A stretch of DNA of 64,000 nucleotides from Eutypa lata. Lineage: Eukaryota > Ascomycota > Sordariomycetes > Xylariales > Diatrypaceae. The notes beneath the pieces are model-generated. The model worked only from the letters and a program-made list of their open reading frames with translations. It searched no databases and had not been told where the DNA came from. Shown here in pieces: positions 1-12,745 of the stretch (its first letter is position 1; every line of letters begins with the position of its first letter). The translations under genes were made by a program, and so were the position numbers. Where the stretch lies: NCBI GenBank assembly GCA_022661535.1, contig JAKULF010000004.1, positions 5,022,001 to 5,086,000 of the forward strand, read 5' to 3'.

Positions 1-1486
1 ATCCGTTTAACAAATTCACGATCCGACAGATGCATCTCCTCCTGATCAGACAATTCGTCGTGAGCTTCGAAGGTGTTGGCAAAGCCGAAGTCGGTGATAA
101 TAATGTTTCGATTGCGATCCAAGAGAAGGTTCTCCAGTTTCAAGTCGCGATGGACAATACCCTTCTTGTGAAGATAGCCTACCCCCGAAACCAATTGTGC
201 AAACAGTCTTTTCGCTGCATTGTCCTTTAGATATCGGTGATTCAAGATATAATCGAACAGTTCGCCACCTGAAGCGTATTCAAGGACAATTCCGATATGG
301 CGCTCAGTCTCGGTCATCTCGTGAAGTTTAACGATGTTAGGATGTGATATCCCTCGAAGGATAGAAACTTCTCGATAAATCTTGGCTAAACGAGATGGGT
401 TGTTCCCAACACTGTCACGGCGAATGAGCTTGATAGCAACCTATAGAGAATAGTGAGCAACATGTCCATTAGAGGGCAGTGAAGGTGGGCTAGTGCGCTT
501 ACCTGAACGCCCCCGTCTTGTTTCCACCCTAGCTTCACTTTACCAAATTCACCCTCACCGATCGTGTTGCCGAGATAGTAATCTCCGAATTTGGAGCCTT
601 TTTCCCTTTTAGAATGATCGTGCCGACTGCGTCCGCTGCGACGGGCCTCGTCTGGGGCATCGTTCAACGTGATCGGTGGAGGGGCAGTATCATCGTCATC
701 GCCAGTTCCCTGTTGCGAATGTGGGTGTGCCTCTTCCAGTCTCTCCCGCTCCCTGTCTAGGTCATCCTCGGGATGGGAGACAATAACGCGATTCAGCACT
801 TCGCTAGCCTCGCGCGAAGGCTGCTTCGAGTTTGCAGTGTTCGAGGAGCTTGTATGGGTTCTAACAGGCATCGTATTCGACACTGTCTGCCTGTATTCCT
901 TGTGGCTGGTCGACCGCTCGGATGGTTCGGCTGCGATGTGATGCGATACGGCTCTCCTGCTTCGGGAGCTTGGGTCATCGTAGGCCCCTCGACTTTGCTC
1001 AGATCGTCCATTCGTGTTTGTTCTCGTTGGCTCTACCATCGTTGGTTTCGGTGAGCTTGCTGCTCGTTCCCGTTCTTCGGCGCGTGCAGCCCTTCTGGCG
1101 CTAGTGGAGGCCGCTGAGCTTCCCTGCTGCGTAGATGATGTACGCGGTGGCACATCGTGTCTTCGCCTGCCTGAACTCGTTCTCTCATAATCCGGTGTGC
1201 CAGCTGGAGCCACTGCGACAGGCGAAGCTACTGTTGTCCGCGATGCCATTGGAGACGATTGAGTTCGCTCTTGGTAGCTATCACTCGGCCTTCTCGAAGG
1301 TCGTCTCGAAGATGCGGGGGAGGTATTGGTGTTGTCTCGAGTCGCATAATAATCTTCCCGGCTAGGGGGGTTAGTTTGAGCGTAGTGGTGTTGAGACGGT
1401 GAGGCAGCACTGGCTGGTGGTTGTGGATGAGGACTCAGGGAACCTTGGTGAGGCTGAGGTGCTGACTGCAAAGCAGCAGAAGACAT
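1..1486 (-). CDS. KIN4-like Ser/Thr protein kinase, 3' part beyond window
   Basis: This is the N-terminal part of a CAMK-like serine/threonine kinase. The exons are 1486-503 and 440-1; the 62-bp intron 441-502 has donor GTAAGC and acceptor CTATAG and joins in phase 0. Residues 1-300 are Ser/Pro/Arg-rich and probably disordered. The kinase domain starts near residue 305 with the glycine loop GEGEFGKV. After the intron come the VAIK lysine, HRDLKLEN catalytic loop and DFG motif, which are read directly on the reverse strand. The C-terminal lobe lies outside the window. The long disordered head, and the SVGNNPSR segment just after VAIK, match fungal KIN4-type kinases, which act in spindle-position and cell-polarity control; that assignment is from family memory. 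The protein is surely a kinase; the subfamily is likely. Nothing looks broken. Confidence 0.93.
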
Positions 1487-4400
1487 CTTCCGCTACGCGA
1501 ACCGCGTAGAACACCGGTCCTTTTTACCTTCACTGCTGTTGTGTGATTTGGTTTCTCAATTTCGCAAAATCAGTCGCAGTATTCCTCCACGCCTCGTTAA
1601 TGTGTTGGAATGATGTCTGATGAGGAAGGAACGAAGAGTAACAATTGAATATATGTTGGGGTCAATGCGTGGCTAACGCAGCCGACTTTGTTATTGAGAT
1701 TGGATTGTTTTGAGTCTGTGTGGAAGTTGTTTCGTTCGTTCCAGCGGGAAAATTAAAGTTGACAGCTCTAGCGTTAACTGTAGCTACCTACTACACCTTA
1801 CTAAGAGACGAATATTATTATTGATGGGCTCGGGGATCGAAGTTTGCTGATGTTGGAGAAGTCCTAAGCGGTAGGCAAATTCGTCGTAATTTCCACAACT
1901 CGAAAAAGATTAAATGCACCCGACACACCATGCGCATAGGTTAATGTGGAGGTGAATATTAATGGCAATGGCGATGATGATGGAAAACCACTCTTGGCCT
2001 GATACAAAACAAAAAAAAGTCAATGGATCTACAAGGGCATAAATTGTTAATGGAAATGGGCATGCTGGAAGGAAAGCGCGGTCTCCATTGACCTACTTGG
2101 AGTTACCACTCGCTACAAGAGCGACGCGTCTGGGTTTGTCGGAAATTTCAACACAAAAAAAAAGGCATTCTAGCTACTTACCTACTAGGTAGCGAAAAAA
2201 AGAAGTCCTAAAGATCCGGACGTGACTAGAAATCGATTTATGAGCTTCGGCTTTGGAGAGTTGGCTCGTTAATTGCTCCGAAACCTAATGATGGTTAGAA
2301 TATCATCTTGATATTTTTACTTGTTGATGTTTTGTTGGCGACGCGACGACCTGTGATATCTATTGAAAGGGGAAACGAAGAATGTTCCCGGCGGGATGGG
2401 AAAGCCGCAATTGACGTGGCCTGGCTTATCCGAGTCGAAAAGGTTGTATCGAGTTTGAGGTGAAGGAAGAAGCAGAGAAAGGCGCTTTCCCTGCTTTCCC
2501 TTGCCTAAGCTGACCGCTGACTGGTTCAATTTCCAAGCGTTATCAAAGAAATTGGAAAATCCGGTCCAGTTAAGTTAGGTAATGAAGACCGTCCCTAAAC
2601 CAGCAACTGTAATTAACTAGAGGTAGCTACTGCGCAAAAAAAGAACAGCAGCGTAACCAACGTTACTGTAGTTGCTGTGCTGTTTGCACCTGTACATAGA
2701 ACGTGCAACCAATTCAAATGTCCAATGGATCCAATAATTTCTTGCTTTTTGATGTGGCCTGGGTGCTATAGTGATCGATGTTTGATATCAAGGAAGGAAA
2801 GGGGGGCTTGTTGCTAGGTACCTAAGATAAACTAGATGATGCAGGAGCCAGCATATGCTTGTATGTGGATGGGGATGCAGGGTCGGTCCGGGGTCAAGCC
2901 AGAAGAGCATCATGTAGATACCTACCTAGAACTCTAGTTTACTGTTTCTTTTCTTTTTACTTCATACATACATGCGTTCCTTTTAACGAAAAGTTTCGAG
3001 CAGCACCTGGCAAATATCCGTTTCAGACAGGAGCTTTTGTCGTAGGTACTTATGCAGGTAGGTAAGATGGCTAGAAGAACATTGAAGGGGTGTTTTGAGT
3101 GTGCTTAAGACTACATGTAACAGGTAGTTACTACCTGCGACGTATGAAGCTGGACTATTACTATGCTAGCATTATCTTGCTAGCTTGTACTCCGTATGTG
3201 GTATATAATTAGGTGATGTTAAGTGTTCCATCAGTATTTAAGAAGCGATTTTGTTTATCATCACGCCGCGAATGCTACTTCTCCAAAGGTGGTGTATTAA
3301 CTAGTGTAAGCTGGTGATGGTAGGCTCAGATGATGAGCTGGTCAGCTGGGCCCGACGGATCAAGGGGTGGGTGGGATGAATAGCAACCTCACTTTAGAAG
3401 ATAGGTCATAACTTAGGTAGAGCTTGTTGTAAAACCTAAACCGCTAATAACTAAGCAAGGCAGCTTGCAAATATCACACAACCAGCGTGCATGGCTGCAT
3501 GGCATCAAGAACAGAGCTACCTACATATCTCCCAGTTATGATGAGTAGCGGATCTGAATACCTACATGTATGTAACCAACCCTACTGCTCTTCGCTATGA
3601 CCATCCTGCCACCCAAGATAATCAGATCAATGTAGTATAAAGCGGGTCCTGATGGGGTTTTGAGAGTGGGTTCATGGGAAATTTGGTGCTTGATGTTTTT
3701 CCCAAGATTTGGATGGACAGATGGATCAATAATGGAAGCCGGCAAGAAAACCCAACATAGAATTGTCAGTAACAATACCAACCGCTACACCTTCCCTTTC
3801 GCGTCAGATATTAGCGTGTATTTCTTTCAGCTAGCGCAGTAAACGCCCGTAAAGGTATCTCTACTACCCTATTCGGCTTAGGTTCGCAGTAATGCAAATA
3901 GTAGTTACCGTATTAGTTACCTATTATTTCGTACGAATTAAGTTGTAAACGCGAAAACGGGCATTTGAAACATAGTACCATGCGCTAAGCCGTATTTAGC
4001 TGATAATTTAATTGACAGGCCTCAGTGATGACTTATTTATGCAGGTACCATTCACCTACCAGCTTGCCTACCTGTGTACGAAGTAGCTCACGGCCTGTCC
4101 GCTGTGCTCCTGCATGTATGTATATACGTACAGAGAATGGTGACACTCACCACCATACAATTAGATATCTGATATTGAAATATCTTCAAGGCTAATCTCT
4201 GTACAATACATACATTAGTTATTCGTATGCTGATTTAGTAATAAACTCTAGCCGTACATATATGTACCTATGCAGTTACCTGTCTTTTTTCTTTCGATCA
4301 TAAGGATCATGCGAGATGCAAAAAGAAGCAATGGCCCATCCTACTACTTCTGGAAATGCAACATTAACACAAGCCAATCTATGCTGCATGCACCGTTCCG

Positions 4401-4756
4401 CTATTCCACAGAGAGCGGCGGAAGTCACAATTCTAAATATCTTCCATGCAGGAGCAGCTTTGGAGAAGCATACCAACCTATATTGTGTTCTAGCTTTGCT
4501 GCAGGTTACAGGAGGTACGCATCCACCTACAGTCCTTACTTTATAGCTACCTACCTGCCATATCACATCCATCGCTCACGATATGTCTGGTGGTTAAGCC
4601 CACATGTATGGGGTGTTGATGTTGGTGATACAAAAGGAGGGTAAGGTATTGCGTAGAAGTACCTGTCTATGCAGCGATAAAAACGAACTCGTTTTGAAAA
4701 TCTGTAACTAACTTATATTTCGAAATATTACTTAAGCTGAATAATATATACCGATA

Positions 4757-4790
4757 TTGCAGTCAATAGTAAGTTGCAGTCAATAGTAAG
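4757..4790. repeat. 17-bp tandem duplication
   Basis: The unit TTGCAGTCAATAGTAAG occurs twice head to tail without a mismatch, at 4757-4773 and 4774-4790. It looks like a recent slippage event in non-coding DNA. Confidence 0.9.
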
Positions 4791-7700
4791 TCTGAGGATA
4801 TGTCTATCTACCTGCTGCATACGTAGCTAGGTATGCATGTAGGTGGGATGGTATTTTCCGATATTTTCCAAGTGTTTTATTATGTGATCAAAACCACTAA
4901 TAACTGCAGTGTGCTCGAGAGCCTCCTCTTGGTCCCCCCACCTCACATGTCCAACTAGTAGTAATCGGCGCGAAAGCCGGGACCGGCAAATGCGGCGGGA
5001 TGCTTCCAAGCAGACACATAACTAGGCATGGCTCTACGGTAAAGTTGCTCCGGAAGACACATTATAGATTTAATAAATTTTTATTCCATTCTCGTGTCGC
5101 AATCGGTCCATCTTCCGTAGAATCGGGCTTCTACGAATCACGGCCCACAGCCTTCCGCAATAGTCAACTAAGATTTCTCTTTAGTACCAGGTTGCAGACC
5201 AACGCGACCTTCATCGCGACCGATTCGACTATCTGCCCTACTATCATGACGTTGTTCACAAACAGTCACGCCTCTTGTTGCTTGTTGTGACGGCCCAATA
5301 TGCGACCCAATGGACTTTTCAGCGTGTCTAGTGTCCGGGGGGCTCCAACAGATCAACTACCTATCAGCCCGCATCGTGTATAAGAAGTCGGTGAGAACAG
5401 GCCTCGACTCATTGACGCGCCCCTCAACAAGGCTAGAACTCGGCACTTAGCATTTGCAAACGAGCCTGCCCACTGCTAGTCAACCCAAATGTGCGCTTTG
5501 AACTGGAACTATTGAGCTATTTTCTTCCTCTCCCCTCTCTAAGTTATCGTAAAGCATGCCGTTAGTTGATTTTCTATCGTGATTAACCGAGAAACCACAT
5601 CGGTCATATGTAGTTAGTTATATGGTTGCATTGATATCGGAGATGACTTTTCATATTAGCGAAAATCTGGTTCCGCTTTAGTATTGCCAAGATTCCTCCA
5701 TGGAGAACTTGTTCCCGGCATTACCAGAGGGTATTAAGCACCTTCTTGCACCTTCATTGACGTATGTGTGTTATTCATGAGTCCACAAGAGGCGGGATGC
5801 CCGAAGAATTGCCCTCTGAGGACCTACATGCCTAAGTACCCCCGCCACCAAAACATCCGAAGAGCAAAACACGCCTCGACAAGCGGCTCATCGCAACTCA
5901 GATCTACGTAGCATAGAACTTTAACTATAGATCAGGCCCACAACTCCAGCCGGATTTGGCGAAACGGATAGACTACATTTCTACTTTAGTAACCCCTAAC
6001 AGGTCTACGGTTTCGGACACAGCATTCCTAGTCAACATGTGAACCCCACTATCGTGAGTTATGCGGGGGAGATGAGCGAGTATAGGTATTCATGCTTTCC
6101 ATACTTAAGCATTATCGGGCGACTATGTTCAGTTCAAACAAGTGTCGTTCTATTCCCATGGAAACATTCCTCAACGTGTCCAAAAGCTCATTAAAATTCG
6201 TACGGGGCAGTTTCAGAGTAAACATATTTCCCAATGCGCGAGTTTTTTTCTTCTTCATATGGCGTTTACTAGGAGTGCACTATTGCTGATTGGCATAGAT
6301 GTATACTCTTAGAACAATAATAATATGTATAAGTTATATGCCTAAACTCACTGAAGGTAAAATCATGGCTAAATTCTCCCCGCATGAACATCCCAAGCGT
6401 GCGCCTAACGTAGATCATAAATGACAGGACAGGTGCGATAGGGGGGATCCTAACGCATGAATACGTGGGTCCTGTGCAACCGCCTAGTCCAGTAACGACA
6501 TCAAGAATTGGTTTCTATTAATAGGTACTGGCACTGGTTGCATACAAGCAAGATCTTGGTGCTGATATAGAAGCTGTCAGGAACATAGGGGACGGGAGTT
6601 CGGTAAGACGATCTACCAGCAATTGAGTGTTTGTACGACAGTGTACTACCTGCTCTGTTCGTGGGGTTGGACACCTCGAGAGGCACGGGCACGCCACAGG
6701 TCGCAATTATTACGCAGGGCACCTCAAAAAGTTCTGCATCAAAATGTTCAGACATTTTCAGGTTCACCAAGAGGTGACACAATATCAGCGTCGTGGGTTT
6801 GGCCTGATACCCTGGCCTATTGAGACGTCCGGCATAACAAGATATCATAGATGACGCACAAAAGGGCGTTGAAACACCACGACTTGGGACAACGCTATAC
6901 ACTAGTCAGGTAGTGTGAGAAAATAATTGCGGTACAGAGTCGTTACTTTGACTGGCGTCCTGCGAGACGGTCATTGCAGCGTCTATGGATATCCTGCAGT
7001 CGGGAGCGTTCCAACATGCAAGTTATACGACGCAGTCCTCGCCACCCCCAGCTCCCGTCAGTGCAACGTCTACCAATACATAAGCCAAATGGGAGGAAGT
7101 TCAATAAAAGGAAGTTCTAAACACTGTCTGTTGGCTCTCATAGCTTAGGATGTCCATCGCATATAAAATTGGGAGGTCTTTCCATAACGCACTTACCCCT
7201 TTATTTCAAAAATTCGATCTAGTAAACCCTTTTGCATGAACATTATCCATAATAGTAAACTAGGAGCTTGTCCGATTAACTTAGATTCTCTTTCATATAT
7301 AGATTCTTCCCTATTGCTCACTTACGATCATTGGGAAACAAAGGCGCCGCATTAGCCTGGTTAATCTCATCTAGTGTAGTCTAGCTACCAGGCCTCACCA
7401 ACCTTCTAGTTAGTGAAACTTTACGCCAGCAGGCAGGCTGTATTGGGAATTTAGTTTAGTGCTGCTTGTGTTAGGGTAGATGTGTTCGTGATAGTTAGAT
7501 GCAAGTTAGATCGTTTGTCAGAAGGTTTCATGGTTTAGGGGGCACAACATATATATTCAACAGTACACCAAGTCATTGGGGCATAAATTTAGTAATCCTA
7601 ACATTCGGGAGGCTTTTACTCGGTATGACATATCTCGCTGTTTGCATTCTCGCAGCTAATACCCAGTACCATTTTGTATAGCTGGAGCTCAGTCCATGTA

Positions 7701-8404
7701 TCCTTGTCATATTTTATACTCACCGACATCACTGAGAAGATTTCTTGGTTGATATGATATTTCAATATTTCATAACCGTTCTTCTCCTTACTATTAGCTT
7801 TACAGGCCTGCTCGCACTACTCTAACCGCTGTAAATTCAGGGAAATGCCGTACCATTTTCCACAACTTCAACATAATTCTTCCTGGGTGGTTCTTTCGTC
7901 AGACCCTTTTGGACATATGTAAGTATACGGCATAAAAGAGTTGACATTCGTCTTATATCCGTCACGATTCACAGCAAAGCCTAACCTATAGAATCATAAT
8001 GGTAAATGAGGTACCTTGTAGCCAAAACCATCCATGTCGTCTCCTTTTTTTTGATCGTGTGTAGAAAGTCATTGCCAAAAGAATTGACACATCTTCTCGC
8101 TTGATAGCTATATTACGTAGGTTAGATAAGCTTTAACAGGCTACTCACTCATCTTACTCACTCTGCTTGAGACCAACTCGTTTGTCCCCTCGACAGATCA
8201 ACGTACTATGGATATTACACATTCAGTATGATATGTACGGGAAAATATATAACCGATCAACGAGTAGCTATGAATAAACAAAAAATTATATACTAGCCAT
8301 TACATAACTAAGTGTATACATGTACTTAGTTTAATATTGAAATTTAGGGGTGTTAATGTAACACACTAGTATGCTGACCTGTCCGAATGTTGACTTGGCG
8401 TCCG

Positions 8405-8439
8405 GAGTGAGGGGACGAAGTCTCCTCGTCCCCTTACTC
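8405..8439. repeat. Inverted repeat, 14-bp arms, 7-nt loop
   Basis: GAGTGAGGGGACGA at 8405-8418 is matched by TCGTCCCCTTACTC at 8426-8439 with one mismatch, leaving loop AGTCTCC. It is GC-rich inside AT-rich DNA and lies 176 bp before the tRNA 5' half. It could be a transposon remnant or a structured RNA; no Pol III signals or partner copy were found. Confidence 0.8.
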
Positions 8440-8614
8440 AAGTCCCACTCTGGGCAAATCTCAAGCGGAACAACACGGTTGAAACTCGGCTGACTATAGT
8501 AGCCACAAGACCACAAAACCAGATCAAAACTTCTAATAAGCCCGCGAATCTTCATCTGAGAACCAATCACCTCCGTCAGCAGCAGTGCCGGAGGAGATCT
8601 GGTATCAAACCATA

Positions 8615-8649
8615 GCATCAGTGGTGTAATGGTTAGCATTAGCGCCTTC
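8615..8649 (+). pseudogene. 5' half of a tRNA-Gly(TCC) gene
   Basis: The sequence runs from acceptor strand GCATCAG through the D-arm/A-box (TGGTGTAATGGTTAGC) and anticodon-stem strand AGCGC to the first loop bases CTTC, then turns abruptly into an (AT)n tract. It lines up with the full copy at 13369-13440. The missing 3' half, with the exactly complementary stem strand GCGCT and acceptor strand CTGATGC, is at 13942-13977. It cannot give a tRNA by itself. The simplest reading is a tRNA gene interrupted in its anticodon loop; an independent tRNA-derived fragment is the alternative. Confidence 0.8.
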
Positions 8650-8701
8650 ATATATATATATATATTTACTTGCTGGCGGACAACTGATTAACTAGTATCG
8701 T

Positions 8702-8727
8702 CTGGTCCGGGACCAGCACTATAAAAG
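8702..8727 (+). promoter_or_regulatory. Palindrome followed by TATA box, LTR-like
   Basis: CTGGTCC-G-GGACCAG at 8702-8716 is a perfect palindrome around one central base, and TATAAAAG follows at 8720-8727. This lies about 55-75 bp inside the left border of the putative insertion. The layout resembles the U3 promoter of an LTR retroelement, but no second LTR copy was recognised and no gene starts downstream. Confidence 0.35.
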
Positions 8728-10919
8728 CTATATCAGCCTATGTAACCAGCTAGAGATCCTTTCCTTCTGTCCCTTAAAACTATAGCTGCATGATTTACAG
8801 AATCAATAGAATCAGTTAACTTGAATGCGGCATTATAGCGTTTGTGCCTTTGTTGGTGCTATTGCTATTTAGTGGCCATACTGTTGTTACTGCTGTTACA
8901 TTAGGTAATGATGTTGGTGGCACTGGAGCGGTACTCTACTGTTGAATTGTGTAATACTAACAGCTTCAGGCAAGTTCTAGTTGTCAAAAAGAACGTACGT
9001 ACCCATTCAGGTAGGATGATGCTAGCCATATATTAGTTTTTCAGCCTATACATCAATTACTGTGACAGCTGTTACTATGCATCCCCACTTGATGTCACCT
9101 TTTTACGAATGTGTTTTTGGTGATCCAGTAGCAACGACATGTGGCGTTGACAAAGATGGCTTGGAACTCGATTTTGGAAGCCTGAGTTGTACCACCAAAA
9201 TCTTACTGAGAACCCGTCCATCCCTTGGGTCTCTAAGTCGAATGCTGACGCCGCGGTACGCCTCAAAACTAGGCAGTAAAGTATATTGTTACAATAAGTT
9301 GCTGTACGACTGCTTGGTTAGATATGTGTGTTAGCTAAGCCAGGTATTTTAGGTCAAGGGAATTAAGGTAGTAATAGTCAGGTACACTTAGTGATAGTTA
9401 AGCGGTGGCATTTAGGTTCGGTAGCTGGGTTTTACAGCTAGATGAGCCAAATAAAGGGGCCGATTAGGTTTTATACCTTTAGGTAAGTAGATGGCGGCAA
9501 GTGGTTGCAGATGGCACAAAAGCAATCAGTGTACGAATCTAAAAGGCGATCAATTACTTGCGTCACCCTCCAGGTATGTATTGCAATTCTTGTTATTGTG
9601 TTATTGGTGGGCTAGATATTAAGGTAATATATGATGTAGATACGTATGTATACTGAGTTAGGTTGTGCCACCTGCCCGACCTTACAATCCCCTTCGCCTT
9701 GTTCTTAATCTATAGGAATCTCCATGGGTGCACTCTAGATACGGGCTGCTTTGACCTTAATGGGTCAGGTTTGACGAATATATCATTGATGGGGGCCTTG
9801 TTCTTAATGAAGAAAGGTATAGTAGGTGCGCCGGTGATCAAGTTGTCGACTGTGGCGTCTCTTTTGATGAAGCCATCCCATACGGTAAAGGGTTTATCGA
9901 CGAGGTTACGCTTCTGGGAACTCGGACTCTGCTGCCTCGTAGTACACCTAGCGGGATTGAGAAGGGACGCCTGGATAGCTGAACGTGGAAGGAAGGGGCC
10001 GCTGAGGGGGAACTGAGTACCTAATGGGAAGCTGGAGGTCTCTTACAGAGAATGGGACATACACTTGCTGACTTTCCAGAACCGGATAATTGCGGCTGCG
10101 TCATGCAACGCTTCACTGCAACACAAACACAACCGCACCTTTGGCGAGACTGAGATCACCCATTTAGAACAACACGAGGCCAAAATTATACCACGACCGG
10201 TTACCCGAGGTTAGCCATCAAGCGCTTTGCAGTGTAGAAGAGTTCACTAGCGACTAGATGAACTTCTAATAAGGTACCCCGACCGGAGAGAGCCACATAA
10301 TATCGCTGGGTCGGTGTGGGAAAGGGAAGTCAACTCGCTTGTGAGCTTATTCATCGCCCACCTAGCAGAGCGAGACACCATGCAGCAAGCTTACACACAC
10401 TGCGACTCGAGGAGTACGTCCTCCCTAATGTTCTTCGTATTACTTGGTCTCTATAAACCACATATCAGTTCTAGCAGCTTGATTCTAGCACGCTTGGCAC
10501 TTGTCTTGCTGGACGTGTGTATCTATGATCTGGGAACATTAGTAATGTCGCAGGCGCCGAAGACGAGCGGCTCGCATACCAGGCTATCCAGCCCCCTTCG
10601 ATATGATTTGCAATCACCATCGCATTATTCAATCCAAACTTCATCAGGTTTCGACTTAGCTACGTATATTACATTACGTTTGGTACCTCAACACTTTGTT
10701 TTGCTGCACAGACGTCCGTAGATACCACGATAGGCTGACGCTACATACCATGTTCTGCATTTTGATTACGTCTTGGAGCGTAGCGCGGAAGTCTATCTGC
10801 TTAGGTGAGTACCTCTACGGCTATTATAGTAGGGATTTCGTTAATATTATCTAGTTGCAGATGTGGGAGTGGAGGTGGCTTTGGGCTTGGTTTTCCTTGG
10901 TTGGTCTTTCCCTTACGAA

Positions 10920-11009
10920 CACGAACGCCAGATTCACGAACGTCAACTTCACGAACGCCAAATTCACGAGCGCCAAATTCATGAGCGTTCAATGCACGAA
11001 CGTCCGATT
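10920..11009. repeat. 15-bp minisatellite, six imperfect units
   Basis: Six units of the form CACGAACGCCAAATT run from 10920 to 11009 with a few substitutions each. Because 15 is a multiple of three, all frames give pentapeptide periodicity: HERQI-type and TNAKF-type on the plus strand and a charged repeat on the minus strand. No intact gene surrounds it, so it may be the relic of a coding repeat. Confidence 0.85.
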
Positions 11010-12482
11010 CATCCTTCGGCTGGCCGCCCGTATCAAGTACCTCACCATGTTGCTCACTACTGAATACTGGTCTTTTCCCTTTGCGTCACATTCCGTGCAC
11101 AGCAGAGACGTCCTCGTCCGTCACCCTCGTTGCAGCAGTTCAAGCACAAGCACCGATTCAAGGTCCCTGTGTCGTTGCTGGTGGCGCTGTATCGGTATCG
11201 CGCAGGCATGATTATTCTTGCCAACGATTAGTTTTCAGAGACCTAATCGCTGTCTTGATGCTACGTCCTACAGCTCATACCTCGACCTCCTATTGCTCCA
11301 CCGTCTGTGGGCTTTCGATCCCAGATTCCATTCGAATAGGGACTACGATGTCTCAAAGCTCTTTGAACTCCTTGGTCAATTCGTCGCCATCAGATCAAGC
11401 CAACTTTAGCAATAGCCACCACACCTTGTTGCGAAATTGTCTCGAATTCTCGAACACTACGCCTTGGCGGCAATACATCGCCTCAGAAGAAACAGGCCGA
11501 AGTGCAAAGCCCCAATATCGAAGTGATTCACCTATCCACAACATCAGGACACGGTGGATACTAAGTCCGGCAAACTCGCGATAAGGTCGATGCCAACCAT
11601 GGCGCCACTCTTCCAATCTTCCCATGGAATTGCATTGCTTCAACTTCTCCCACCTTGAAGATCCTAGTGATGTCCTCTGCCTTGCCCTCACGAATCGATA
11701 CTTTACATATATTGAACAGCCTGAAACCTAATCTTCCAGTAATCCCAGGATTCCTATGTAGACCTTCGACCCCAGCAACTGGTCTTATGGAAAACTGGAA
11801 AACTCAGACCAGGGAAGGTCTTCCCACCACGCTCGCGAGACATACCACTATACCAAGGAATCACAGACTCTTCGCCTCACTGTTTCTTACAGCTGGCGAC
11901 CCTAATGCCTCCACCCTTTCCGCTTCTAATATTGGTCTATCGATGTTTTATTCAAGTATCTGTGAGGAGACTGCTAGTCTGTTAAGGAAAGCAAGCCCTT
12001 TGAAGACCTTCGAGGCTTCAAAATTTTGATAGACATACTTTGGCTACGATGTCTACCTCGGATTTCTCCTGCATGTATCACTGATAACTACCACCTAATG
12101 GGATCCAAGGGCCTCCACGATTTCTAGAATCTAATCGGATTTGAAGGGCACTTGGTAGATAGCATTCGCTAATGAAGGATGGCTGATTGCCTTTGGCGTT
12201 TAGACGCTTACAAGACGCACAGTAAGGACGAATCACTAAATATTGCCGTTGTCTCCGCTAACTCTTTCTTCACCTAAAGTGCTGACAAATTCAGTCTTGA
12301 TACAACTTCCTCACAGCAACTGCAATGTACTACAGTCTACCGTGATGGTAACCATCTTTAATCGAAGACCTTAGGACAAGCCCTTTATTCACAAACTGTG
12401 AAATCACTAACCCCCAACAGGAGCACCTGAGACCTCAGTCTTGGAGCAGACTCACTGTCTTTTCGTTATGGCCTGGTCTGGT

Positions 12483-12745
12483 AGCGTTAGCTATCTGGAC
12501 GGCAAGATCAGTTATGAAGAGCGTCAGGCGTTGGTAGACAACTTCAACTCTGATCCTACCAGTTCGCCTTCCTCATATCTACTAAGGCAGGAGGTAATAG
12601 GTTAACCCTCACGGTGCCAATAAAGTCGTTATCATGAATCCTCATCGGAATCCGTCATAGAATCTCCAAGCTCAGTGTGGCGGAACAGATGCAACGACAT
12701 ACCGCTACATCGCTAATAGTGGAATGCAGTTAGCTCGGGAGCTAG
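12483..12745 (+). pseudogene. SNF2-family helicase C-domain relic
   Basis: Three successive plus-strand frames spell the C-terminal RecA lobe of a SNF2 ATPase. The first frame has LDGKISYEERQALVDNF then NSDP. After a shift near 12562 the second has FLISTKAGGNRLTLT (motif V region). After another shift near 12625 the third has NKVVIMNPHRNPS, a stop, LQAQC and TTYRYIA. The expected arginine-finger stretch (RAYRIGQ-like) between QAQC and TTYRYIA is missing. SNF2 proteins remodel nucleosomes or act in repair with ATP; this copy cannot be functional. Upstream sequence to about 11.65 kb may hold more of the gene but is too worn to read. The family call is confident, the parent gene unknown. Confidence 0.8.

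Larger units (their letters stand above)
1487..8614. other. 7.1-kb gene-poor intergenic region
   Basis: No convincing gene is visible on either strand. The open frames are short, lack family motifs and often lack an ATG. The part next to 1487 is the kinase promoter and 5' UTR. Between about 1.8 and 4.9 kb the sequence is peppered with short ACCTACC/TAGGTAGG words. A 17-bp tandem duplication sits at 4757-4790 and a hairpin at 8405-8439. A minus-strand frame at 6501-6902 (133 codons) was examined and has no recognisable domain. Confidence 0.6.

Noticed and set aside
6501..6902. 133-codon minus-strand frame
   Set aside because: No recognised motif; lies in decayed intergenic DNA.
9719..10048. 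110-codon minus-strand open stretch
   Set aside because: Protein-like composition but no start codon, no family match and no splice support; kept only as unassigned.
10920..11009. CRISPR-like array
   Set aside because: Units are directly adjacent without spacers, and the genome is eukaryotic.
10861..11211. Possible pentapeptide-repeat protein gene
   Set aside because: All frames over the 15-bp minisatellite show such periodicity, and no signal, domain or splice structure supports one frame.
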